Origin: Earliella scabrosa
Taxonomy: Eukaryota; Basidiomycota; Agaricomycetes; Polyporales; Polyporaceae
NCBI GenBank assembly: GCA_022605405.1
Contig: JABYQQ010000025.1
Coordinates: 62,001-126,000 of the forward strand
Direction: 5' to 3'
DNA: 64,000 nucleotides
Of this stretch, positions 46,801-57,500 are shown piece after piece; position 1 is the first letter of the stretch, and each line of letters begins with the position of its first letter. Position numbers and translations under genes: made by a program. Below the pieces are notes generated by a model. It was not told where the DNA came from, searched no databases, and saw nothing but the letters and a program-made list of their open reading frames with translations.

Positions 46801-46925
46801 CGGCGAACGCCCAGCAACACGTATACACACTATGACCAAAGCTATTACATACCCTCACATTTTGCAAAGCGTCAACTCTGTACGAATATATCACCGTACT
46901 AGCAATGCCGTTGGCGCTATTTATG
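43801..46925 (+). pseudogene. SET3-like PHD/SET protein, decayed copy 5 (best core and tail)
   Basis: The spacer reads ITKVIVTFDDSRDRFRRV, then ASDWRGM at 43940-44010. The end of the SET domain is open here: FALRDPKANEVVPRWEWDED then NVVSHLSALIHSPVEF at 44423-44530, which closely fits the family's AxxDLKANEEVVLGWEWDD pattern. FTRMVGFVEDQTLLTPSPSP follows at about 44668 in another frame, so one shift lies between. An intron-like gap (GTCAGTCCC donor, GCTGACGTTCAACAG end) lies at about 45028-45076. The tail contains SESESARSPATLAVSLSPAP (about 45775-45835), MDVADELHAPAITATTTLAL (46027-46086) and KLSLKDFALWNRKEREER (46233-46286). The PHD finger is not visible upstream. It is dead or heavily damaged, but informative for naming the other copies. 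Confidence 0.6.
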
Positions 46926-46999
46926 GTTTACCAGGGCCGACTCGAAGAATGCATGCCACACAATCCTTGTCAAGGCTTGTAATGACCACGCTCACTCGG

Positions 47000-48740
47000 T
47001 GCGCATCCAGATTCCAACGACACAGCATCACGCACAATTCATGTGGATCTTCATTAAGAAATGAGAAAGGACACGATGTAGGTCATCAGATATCTCCAAC
47101 CAGAGACCCCTCGAGCCACGCGGAATCATAACTACGTCTCGAGCTTCAAGCCTCGAGCCACAGGACCAGGGCAAGGGCGCAAAGCAGGCCAAGATATGCT
47201 ATCATAAATGCGGACCGACAAGTAGCGTACACTCTGAGGGCGCACTACCGTTACGACCGCATCGAGCCCTGCCCAAGCCCCCAATACGAATACGTCTGAC
47301 TCGCTCACCGTCAGTGATACATGACAGCGAAGGATTCCACAGTAGACGATGACTGGCGTGCGTAGCTCGAGGTTCGCGCAAGCGATGTCAAGAGGCAGGC
47401 CGCCGAGCAGCGGGAGATTTGAGTATTGAGCGTGTAGGAAGTGGACCGTTTGCTGCAGATGCGAGCCATCCGATGTGCATAAGCCGCCACGATACGCTGG
47501 TGGCAACTGCGCTGGTGAAAGTATGCTCGAATGGGCTGAACACGTCGCGGCGTTGGGGTAGAGGAGAAAGCAGCGACCGTCCGGGTACGATCGAGGTTGG
47601 GCGGAGAAGAGCGAGTCGCAGGCGATTCGGGTAGTGGTCGGCTGACGCAGCAAGATATGCCGAAGAGGAGGAAGCCGTTTTCTGCCGCGCTCGAGCCGCG
47701 AAGGTTTACGAAGATATCCCAGCGAGCCTACAGCGCACCACGAAAGTCATCAGCGAGATTACGGACGAGGACGCGGGCAGGCGCACAACGACCCACGGCC
47801 TGGGACGAACGGACCAGCTTGATGGAAGCGTCCTCGGCCTCCCGACGGTGACCTGTCTGGCAATCGCTCCCATTCGTGCACGGACAGCCATCACTCGTCG
47901 TCGGACGGGCACTGCGAAGGCAGACAGGGCGGGCACGCGAGATGCAAGTCACTGCGATGCAGGCGTAGACGTCTAGAGCCAGTGCCATTGGACCGGCCGC
48001 TCGACTGTCGTGCCTATCGATCTCGCCCTCGCGTGCCGTGCCATTCAATCGCCGGCGTGACCGTCTCGTCGTCCAACGGCCCGCACACGGCCGAGATCGG
48101 GCGGGGAGGGCAATGAGTGTTCATATGGACCTATCGGGAACGAGACCCGTCGTGGACGTGCGCGATGCCGATCCTCGACTCGGGCTGACACCGGGTGCGC
48201 GACGTCCCACGGGACGGACAGCCCAAAACGTCGGTATCCGATTCTGGATGGAAAGAGTGCGCGGAGGAGAGGTGGATATGCCCGGCCCAGTGCTGCCGGC
48301 GGTGTGTGCGGCGGAAAGCGACGCTCGGGAGGAGCGTCGCTAGGGAAGACTCCCGCCGCGAGATGTACGCGGCCACTGGTGTAGAAATACTGCACGCCAG
48401 TCCGACTGAGGCGGGACCAGTAGGCGTAAGGCAAAGAGCTCGTCCGACGTCGACGACTCGGCTCGAACTGAACGGCCGGAAGCGCCCATAGCGCTCTCGC
48501 ACCGAGGATTCTACTCGTATCTCCTTGTCCTCCCCCTCGGCACGGTAGACGGGTTCCGGTTCACTGCGGACCTCTACGTCAGAGCCTACGCAGAGCAAGA
48601 AGTTGGCGCCCTGTTCGAGAGGGGAAAGACTCGAAGTGTCCCGCTTGGGATTTACGACGCAGAGCGGTCGAGCTCAGGCTCGTGGCTGTAGGAGGGTGGT
48701 CCTCACGTTGAGGTGCTAGCACGCGCCAGCCTGAGGACTG
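47000..48740 (+). repeat. Module C, copy 5
   Basis: It contains KPFSAALEPRRFTKISQRAY (plus strand, 47670-47730), followed by ISEITDEDAGRRTTTHG in a neighbouring frame. These are the same elements as at 34430-34540 and, more weakly, at the end of the triplicated block near 22500. A 103-nt piece at its left end (46930-47040) shows the state before the insertion seen at 31844. No intact gene. Confidence 0.45.
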
Positions 48741-50525
48741 TCGTAGCCGTGGAGATCCCGCCCTCGTGCCGAGGGCTGAAGCCTGACGAAGGGAACGTCT
48801 CATGCATCATTGAGGTCGAAGCAGAGTCGAGGATACGACGATTCGAGCCGGGGATATGGAGGTGGAGGCGGACATCCTGAGCGAGGAAGAACACGCCGTT
48901 CGTCCTGGTTAAAGATAACGAACGAGCGACGTTCGGGGTCATGTAGTCGGTGAGACGCAAAGCCGAGGACCATCGCGCACCCGCGCCGGGTGCTGTTGAT
49001 TCTTGTCGGTGGGTAGATGGGAAATGGGAGAAAAACAATGGCCGAGGCAGAAAGAACCCACCAACAGAGAGGAAGTAAGGAGGCTGCATCATGAATCTTG
49101 CAGCCTCCCTGAGCTTTGAAACCTCGCAACCAAGGGAGATGCTCCATCGGCCGTGGTTCTTCGCCTTGAGAAGTCGAAATCAGTGTCATCACCCGGACAT
49201 CGAGGTATCGGAAATCACGTACTCGAGGGAATGGTCTGAGATTCGCGGAATGGGACTTGGGGACGGCCGCGGACCGAAGTACACACGGGGAAGGGATCCC
49301 GGGGACTAGATACGTCGTCGATGTTTGCACAGGCGGCACTAGGAGCGGAGCCCGACAGATAAGGTTGTATCAGCGCATTACATCGTGCACGGGTGCGCGC
49401 GAGGAAGGCGGGGTAGGGGAATATGGGGGCGTACTGAGAGATGGAGACTCACCACATCACATATACTGCGCATTGTTTCCGATGCGGGCGCCGCGCGTCC
49501 TCCATAATGAGCTGCCTAGGCTCTCCATGGCACGAAGAGTGATGTAGGGGCTGTACCAAGCTTGGGGCTACACTGTCGCTGTGTTCGTTCGTGCATAGAG
49601 CCCAGCTCGAAATCGTTTGTCGGCCCATTCAGGATAGGGACATAGAGGCAATGAAGTTGCGGTCGCCGTGGAAAAACCTGCATGCTTGGAGGGAGCGGTT
49701 GAGGTACGGCTGGAGGACGGAGAGACGTGGTGGAGTCGCAGGATGGATTCGGGATCGGGGTGGAGCGAGCCGCCATTGCGGGGAACGAGTTCGGAGTTAC
49801 GACCAAGTCAGTGCTGAACTGGCCGTAGGGCATCATGAATCAGCCGCAATTTCTAGGGCTGCGCAATGTCCTGGTGCACAAATGACTGGGTGGTGTGAGC
49901 ACGGTGACTGGATGAGCACTTGGAGCACGAACCAGCGGAGGAGCTTCGCGCCCTTGACTCGAGGAGGGCCATCGTCCACAGGGAGTTGCTGGATGCGGTC
50001 GAGAGTGACAAGCTGAGCAGTGCGTGGAGAACAAAACGAGCCTGAGCCCATGAACGATGCATGAACAACGAAGTGAGAGAGGGCCAGCACCATCGACGCT
50101 CTTGTGCCAGATGAACGTAGGCGACGCTGCGACAGCGCGCTCCCACATCCGGCAGTGCGGGCCGGAATCCGAGCGCCCGCGAAGACGATGAATTGCGCGT
50201 GTCGCCTTCTGCGTGCGCATGTCCTCCGTCCCCAGCGTGTCTCTCTCCTCTCCGTTCGCAACTATGAGCTCGCGGTTTGCCCTCGCGTTGCCGATGCCCA
50301 CGCCCTAAACGCCTCCGACTCGCAACATGTACGAGTGCGCACCAGGCCCCGAGTGCGAAGCGCGAGCCGACGCGCGTGTCGCTTCCCCCGCTTAGGCTTC
50401 CCCTCTTCCTCTCCTGCCATCTCTCTCTCCTCTCGCCACTGCCAGCGCACAACATGGCTTCATTTGTGCAATCCACGCCCGTAAGGCTGAGTTAGAATCC
50501 AGGACTCCTCGTGCAGACCCAAGAT
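48740..50525 (+). repeat. Module D, copy 6
   Basis: This is the same order as 35490-37255: start block (48743), Cys-region remnant (about 49520-49600, Cys residues mostly lost), a frame IVCRPIQDRDIEAMKLRSPW (49607-49666) that stays open for 141 codons to 50016, and the Glu-rich terminal part near 49920-50000. The long open stretch has no intact equivalent in the other copies, so I do not call it a gene. Confidence 0.4.
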
Positions 50526-51425
50526 CACGATATAGAGGCTACTGCACGCGTTGAAGTGAGTTGTGTCGCTGCTCTCGCGCTATCGATGCTGAACGGGCGT
50601 GGTGGACATTGGGCAGCACGTCGCATATATTTGAGAACTGCAGCTAACGCAGCGCACAACGCTGCTTGGGCTGTTTGGGACGCACAATATGCTCACGCCG
50701 CCGGCGTTCGACCTGTTACGTGCGTATCTCCTCCGTCTGGTCAAGCTCAAGCCTCCGCCTTTGTGCATCATGGACGTCCCTTCTCTCCTGAATATGTTGT
50801 CCCCCTGGTTTTTTTGCGGTTGTTCTGTTTCGGTGTTTGTCTCTCCGAGTTTGGCTTCCCTTCCTACGCCTTCGCTAGCTCACCATCGCCCCTTCTCCTG
50901 TGCACGCTGACGGACCTGTACACTCAAAGTCGCTCTACTCGCAGGCGCGGTTTCTGGCTCATCTCCAGCGATGGCGGTCGTCAACACGGTCTATTCGATG
51001 GGCTCGTCTTCACCCCAGGTACGTACAGCCCGTCCAACGTACCGGTCCCACAGACGCGCTATTAAACAGCTGACTCGCGGCTGCAGGTCTCGTCATGCTC
51101 ACGCTGTTTGAGGGCGAAGCTCAAGAGACAGAAGGCGTACGTGCTTCGAGATTGGTGCGTCATCGTCGTCTGTCGCCGTGGCTGGTGAGTATACCCACAA
51201 GGGCTGATGTAGTGTGCAGGGGCGTGTTCATCCCGGAGCAACTGCGCTTTGTGAATAGGAGCGTCATCGCGCTCTTCTCTCTTCTGTGGTACGTCGTATC
51301 TGCTTGCTGTGTCATGTACTTCTCTATCGATGGCTGGCGGTGCTGCACAGACGCGCGAGAAGGCCGCTCGAGATCGCGGCGGACCACGCGCACGATCAGG
51401 CTGCGGAGGACGACGAGATGAAGCC
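50526..51425 (+). pseudogene. Mpv17/PMP22-like membrane protein, decayed copy 5
   Basis: The start codon is lost (ATA in place of ATG), while the first exon end with GTGAGT at 50557 is kept. The GDV block is reduced to LLGLFGTHNMLTPPAF (about 50661-50709). MLTLFEGEAQETEGV (51094-51140) and FIPEQLRFVNRSVIALF (about 51228-51280) carry the later signature. A last exon trace (EKAARDRGGPRARS, about 51358) corresponds to the family's C-terminus but is out of frame. Confidence 0.55.
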
Positions 51426-51599
51426 ACAGCGAACATAGCTTTGGACGCGGACATGTCGCGCTTGGGCGAACTCTTGACGACGTCTCTGGACGTGGACAAG
51501 TCTGAACAATGCTTGTATATGGGTAAATTGTGCTCGTGCCAGGTAGAGTACTAATCCGATGAACCGCACTGCGCCAGGCCACGCAGTCGGTTGTGTCAA

Positions 51600-52400
51600 G
51601 CTTGTTGCGTGCCCGAGTTTTTGCTGTGTTTCTGTCTCTGATGTCGTCGTTGAGCTGACCGTGACATGGGACCTAAGTCTCTGCGCCAGGCTCTAGCTAC
51701 ACTCGCGGACGACGGGACACGGGGCCGCGCCATCGAGCCGTATTCGTTATCGTGTGTGTTGGGTGTCGCTTATGCGGAGTCAGACGACAAGAACGTCAAT
51801 GATCTGGGTCGCATTCACGGTGAGTCTCTGGGTGCCTCTCTCTCTGTCTTGATCGCGCTCACCTACATAAGGGCAGGCACTTCCTTGTCGACCTAGGCCT
51901 CTCAGGTCGTCGACACCTACTGCGACCACTGCTCTGTGCCGCCGAGCAAAAAGAAACCGACTCCTAAGATAGTCCACAAGCTGCTCTCTCGCGATCGGCA
52001 CCTCCCACGGACGGTCGTGTACAAGGCTCACGAGGACGAATGCCCTTGCGCTCTCAGCCCTACTCGCGGACTACGTGGTTTGGGGTCGTCACCGCCTCCT
52101 CCCTGCCCCCGGGCGCTGCGGCATTGATAACCCACGCACGGACTCTGTTCTGCTGCTGTGCTTATGTCGAAACCCTGGTATGTCATAGATGGGCTGTACG
52201 CGTGTAAGCTTCGCCGCGCGCCGGGCAGTACCTCACGCCCGCCGATTTCTGCGCCACCTGTTATGTATATGTCTCACGAACTTCGAGGATTCTGGATTTA
52301 ATGCGGATGCGGGCGGCGAGAAGCCGCGTGGATGTTCACACGAAGTGTTTGAGGACGGCATAAGGGCGCAGCATTGCACGATGTGTATTGGCGGGCGGTG
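51600..52400 (+). repeat. Module G, copy 3
   Basis: It has ESDDKNVNDLGRIHGESLG (51777-51833) and PTPKIVHKLLSRDR (51948-51990), as in module G copy 1. PADFCATCY at 52238-52264 is followed by a short insertion (an extra TATGTA) that shifts the second CxxC out of frame. So only the copy at 27.3 kb keeps the full Cys pattern. Confidence 0.4.
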
Positions 52401-52404
52401 ACAG

Positions 52405-52569
52405 GACCGTACAGCTTCCAATTCAATGAGACATCCCATAGTGTTCTGGACCATCATGCATGAACACGTCGACACGGTCTGGCGTCCTGCACGGTTGGAG
52501 CACTCAACAGCCCAAGTCGATGCCTCGGACTGACGCTTGTTCACTCTGCCCACCTCTCGTCTCACCACC
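52405..52569 (+). promoter_or_regulatory. Conserved upstream region of FBW4 with CCAAT box
   Basis: CCAAT lies at 52428-52432. The last 160 nt before the ATG match FBW1 and FBW2 closely, including GAGACATCCCATAGTGTTCT at 52428-52450. About 300 nt of promoter-distal sequence kept in FBW1 and FBW2 are missing here between module G and the CCAAT box. Confidence 0.4.
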
Positions 52570-54959
52570 ATGTCCATGCAGCTTCGCCATCCTTTTCCCC
52601 GCCCCTTGCCTCTCGAAATCGAAGAAAAAATCATTGACGGGCTCCAAGACAGTGCTGCAGCACTGGGGTGTTGCGCTTTGGTTTGCCGGACTTGGTACAT
52701 TCGTAGCCGCTACCACCTCCTTCATACGATCACCGTCACTACCGTGGGCGATGTTGATAAACTCTGCACCCACTTCCATACCCGTCCAGGTCTCAAGTCC
52801 CTAGTCTCTAAGCTACAAATTTCGCCTGGGCTCAACTCTCCACAATGTCCAGACATCATGTGGATCCCACTTGCACGCCAGTTACCCCGGCTTCGCAAAT
52901 TGCTTCTGTCCGGTTGCGGCTGGAGTGAAACTTCCCCCCACATCTCCTTTCATCAGGCTACCCTCCTTGGGCTCCGTTACTCGCATCTACCTCTCGAAAC
53001 GCTTGAATTGAACTTTATCGCGTTGCGAAGCCCACAGGACCTCCTCCGTCTGTTGACGGCCTTGCCGTCACTACGCAACCTGAATCTCCATAGCCTGAGA
53101 TTCGTAGTCGTCAATCAGGAAATGGTCAGGCAAGCTATCATGCACGGTTCAAAGAAAGTCAATGTGACGGCGCTGAACGTGAGTGTATGTCACCCTCTAG
53201 AGACCATGTGGCACTGAAACCTACTACTCAGATCAGTCAACTAGGACTAGATCCCAAGAGTGCGCTGTCAATGATTCTGGAGATGGTGCAAAATACACTT
53301 GAAAACCTTGTCATGGGTTCTCTAACGGGTAGGGAGTCTCCCGTGAGAACTAAATCACAAGCTAATAACTCCTTGCAGATCCTGTCAGCGTACCACCCGA
53401 TCTTAACTTGGAGCGGCTGCGAACGGTGGAACTTCAATCTCAAATTGCCCCCGTTTGGCAACAAAACATAGATGAGATAGTATCTATGCTTCAGTTTGGC
53501 TGTGACATTGTCAGAACGACACGCCTGGGGAAATTTCAGGAAATCTGCTTTCACTTCGAGGAGCTTGCCTCTCTGAATCTCTATGTCTGGAACACAAATC
53601 CTGCTGTATCCGAGAAGGTTGCAAGTCTGGAGGAGATCGTTATCTCCACTTCATCAAAGCCAAAGGTCACATTCAACATCCCCAGCTTAAAGCCCCTCCA
53701 TGCCGAATCAATCTTCACAACTGCACGCGGGCTGTTTCCCCGTGTAGATCAAGGAGGAAATCTCTTCATGTCTCCCACCCGTGAGTAACTGTGTGTTCCA
53801 TGTGCTAGTCTGAGACTCAAGTCTACGTCCAGCAAGGGAACTTCTGGGGAAAAAAGGACACCAGCATGCTATTGACGCTCTTACAATCTCCATGGATGGC
53901 CTGTGGGCTGTGAGCCGCAGTCAAGATTACGATCTCATTTTGTGGAACATTCACCAGCATACCGCAATCTACCACTGGGATTGGCACGACAACTATGCCA
54001 ATCCTGTAATATCTCCCGACAGCCAGTTCATTGCAGGGTTGGCTGAGAAGGAGTACCTCCTCCTATACAACCTGCAGAGTCCGGCATTACCCCTCACAGA
54101 GCTGGTCCTCCCAAGGAACTCAAGTGTTGAGTACTACGAAAATAGCAATCAAACGGTCCCATGCTCATGTGTATGGTCTGCCGATGGAACGCAGCTTGTG
54201 GTATACATCAGCACCCTGTCCCACGATCAGGTTCTCGTCTTCAGCAGGCTGCCAAGTTGGACTCTTCGTCGCTGCATCTCTTTCGAGAGACCTAGAGACA
54301 AGGGAATGCTTAGGCCCAAACTATCTCTGGACAATGAAAATCAGTGCCTGGCCGCATGGCAACCCACCGAAAAGGAATCATATCAGATCTGGGACCTCAC
54401 ACGCGGCACTCTACACTATCAGCCATTCCCCTCCCACTGGAATGAAGAGTCCAACGGGTTCATCGAGTTCTACAGACATTACGCCATCTACAAGTCTTAT
54501 GGATCCAACAATCCTGTCACAATCGAAGTCTTCGACATGTTAGCCATACGTTCTCTTGCTATTCTCTCCTTGACCCGCCATGGCATATTCCGGGATGGCA
54601 TGTGGATTTCCCCAGATCAATCACGTATCGTCGTCCTCTTCGACGATGCAATAGTGAAGACATGGGATTTGGCCACTCAGACAGAAATTCACTCCGTTCA
54701 GGATTCATACGGGGTGGAAGCACTCGCAACATGCTCCGGCTGGTTCTCCCCTGATGGCCTCCATGTTTTGCTCTTCTATGATGGCGCAGTCATGCGACTC
54801 CTGCGGGTTGATGACGGTGCATGTCTGGGAACCTTTGCTCTAAGCGGTTTGCCGCGGGACCTCCAGTTCAGTCAGGACGGGATGACAGTATGTTATACAC
54901 TATGGGATGATGAATCTGGTTGTGTTCATTTTGAATCCATCGGACACCTGCTTTCATAG
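52570..54959 (+). CDS. FBW4: F-box, leucine-rich and WD40 protein
   Basis: The exons are 52570-53178, 53232-53328, 53379-53780 and 53833-54959 (introns of 53, 50 and 52 nt), giving 744 residues with no stop. The F-box covers about residues 8-50 (PLPLEIEEKIIDGLQDS, CALVCRTWYIRSRYHLL). The leucine-rich middle includes LRKLLLSGCG, LETLELNFIAL and LPSLRNLNLHSL. The propeller includes DALTISMDGLWAVSRSQDYD, ISPDQSRIVVLFDDAIVKTW and FSPDGLHVLLFYDGAVMRLL. By sequence it groups with FBW1 and FBW2, but its downstream neighbour is module E-prime, as for FBW3. The shared 3' sequence with FBW1 and FBW2 stops at about 55000. Confidence 0.9.
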
Positions 54960-55000
54960 GACGTTACTTCTCTGGTTCCATATTTCCGGTTCATCTACAC

Positions 55001-57500
55001 AACTTCAAACTCCCTTGCCTAGCTCTAGACTCCAATTCATGCTCTCTTCTCTTCCCTATCCGCTTCCGATACCGCCTTTCCCGACTTGTTACGCGACGTC
55101 TCTCTCGATACTTTGTTCGAACAATTCACATCTGAAGCTATATAAATTCACGTTACGGTCTGAGATAATGATACATATGTATGCATCATACCCACCTCGC
55201 AGTCACGAAGGACAGTGCGACGACAGAGGGCGACTGGATATCACTGGAACCTCCAACGGCACGGCTAGGTAGGAGACGCAAGAAGGCGACCAACATCGTA
55301 CACGAATGGCGCCGGTCGCGTACCCGCTGCGGAGGGCAAGAACGAGTGGGGAAAACGCGCATGCACGGTCTGGAATCTGTATGCCGCGATGAGAGGTCAT
55401 CGCTGCGGATTGCTGCTAGTGCTACCTCTATGCGGTTGACTATTTGAGCGGATGATATATGTACATACTCCCCCGACTCGGACGGAATCAATGGACGCGC
55501 AGCATTAGGACTGTACGTGCCTTAACTTCCCACTGTGCGCCGGCTTTCGACAGGGGTCCATGACTGGGATTGAGGGCAGCGCGATGACGCGTTCCGCACG
55601 CAGCGCGGTGAATGTCTGCGCGTTGATGCCAGCGGGTCATCCTAGTCTACGAAGCGTTTCTCGATCAACTGCAGCGCGAGCTCCTCGACGTCGTAACTAG
55701 AAGGTGACCGCGCGATGCCCGCTCATGCCGCTCATGAGTACTGAGTACCAGCGTAGGACCTGAGGACGCGAGATTGATACGACCAATGAGGACGTAGGTG
55801 TACGAAGGTCGGGATTGGATGGGGATCTGAGTCGCAGCAGGTGAGAGGAACATCTTTGCAGTCGAATCTTGGGAGCTGCTGATGAGGCCCGCAGAGCGAA
55901 GAGACGTGGAGGGCTATTGTCCGAGGATCTAGACGAGGAGGAGTCGTGAAGAACCTCGGACCAGGAGAGCACGTCAGACTTGGGCTTGTCGAGTCCTCGC
56001 CTGTTGCTCGGGATAAGCCAGAGGAGGAGTCGACAGTTGAAATGTCTGGCCTGCCGACGGCGTAGACTCGATATAGAAGAGAGCCATGGGGACGCCGCTC
56101 GGCGGAGCGGGCGTGCACTTGCCAGTGGCTGAGCTGTTATGGGCCCGGCCCATCGGTGTAGAGCGCAGGAAATGAGTGTGGATTGAGGCGTACCACTCAG
56201 TTCTGTCTTCCTCAGATCTCAGATCTCAGTCAGCACCAGTACTTCCAGCCTCCATCCAGTTGAGCCTCGGAGCGAGGGGACGGCTAAGTTCCGAGTTAGA
56301 GAGATAACAAATGTACTGTTACGGAGCGAACCTGATCGTTCTCCGGAGTTATCGACCATAACCGCTACTCGATAGGCCTCTAGACCGCGTTGAGAGTCGA
56401 GAGCGCGAGTCGCTGCTCCCCGAGTCTGGCAGTTCGACAGATCTGTGGAGATTCGAAATCAGTACATGGACCAGCCAAGTTTCCGCATGCTCACCCCCTA
56501 TTCCTAGCCATTTCTAATGCGGCAAGGGATAGATGTTGGCTAATATTGTTGGGGCCGTACGTGCCTCGTGTCTCGGTGTGTTGGAGACGGCGACGGATAG
56601 CGCCCCGACCACCTCGTTTCGCGCTTGTATACCAGCGCGTGGATCGAGGATGGGAGACGGCGGCGATGAGCCAAATGGATGAGGCACGGAGGAATGGGAA
56701 GTTGAGTCACAGAAGATGGGAGGAAAATCTGTGCGCACGATGAGCTTGGGCTGCAACAACCGTGACGACGAGATGAGGGTCGCTGATGATGGAGACTGGG
56801 TAAGGACTTGAGGCGTAGGAGAGGACGACTGGTAGGAGAGAGCCCAGATCAGCATAGGATAGAACGTACAGTCCCTGCCCGACCACCGGCATCTCTAGCA
56901 CCCATCAGCATGTCCGGCGGAGCGTTGAGCCTCAGAGAGAGAACGTCCAGTTCCAATAGTTAGCCAACGTATCATACACGCTGTCAAAGACCGTTGTGCA
57001 CCTCTCAAGAGTGTTGGTGCATGGCTAATCTCCTCTGGACTGCGTTGGAGTCGAGCCTCGCTGCTCCAATTCTGAGGCTCAAGTCCTCAATCCGAAGGAC
57101 CTGTGGATATTCGTGATCAGTCCATGTGAATCGAAAATATGTGTATGCGCACCTGAGCTCGGGCACACACTGACAGAGGAAAGAGGAAAGAACGTCGAAG
57201 TGGTGATGCGGAAGAGGATGCCTCGCAGTCAACCAACCGGCCGGACCGGCCACGTGGCGCGGGCGCTTCAGAGCTTCTCTTCGAGTCCGTCACTGTCCGT
57301 CATCGACATCATGCATCATGAACCCGGGCCCATCGCACTCGCTCCTGCTCTACAGTACTCAGACGCACAGACATGTCCAGCTCGAGATCTCCGACATGTC
57401 TCAAAACTCAGACATCTGAGGAAGCCTCGTGCACGTCTTGACCTCATGGGCCTGTGTACGTCGTTCCCGACATCCACGTCGCCGCTCAACGCCGACGCCG
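55001..57500 (-). repeat. Modules E-prime and E, copies 2 and 3, decayed
   Basis: The stretch 55001-55970 matches 41350-42960. E-type terminal exon remnants occur twice on the minus strand, near 56340-56460 (SVELPDSGSSDSRS) and again near 57010-57160, where an intron (GTGCGCATAC donor, CTGATCAC branch-like site, CCACAG acceptor) precedes VLRIEDLSLRIGAARLDSNA and a stop at about 57005. So the module E end is repeated within this block. The SET3-like core that follows module E elsewhere is not recognisable here. Confidence 0.35.

Noticed and set aside
49591..50016. 141-codon plus frame in module D copy 6
   Set aside because: It reads through the place where the other copies show an intron, and the frame is not open in the other copies.
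1..57500. RIP-like mutation as the cause of pseudogene decay
   Set aside because: CpG dinucleotides remain abundant throughout, and the lesions are mainly indels and scattered stops rather than an excess of C-to-T changes. A count of CpG versus TpG in aligned copies would settle it.
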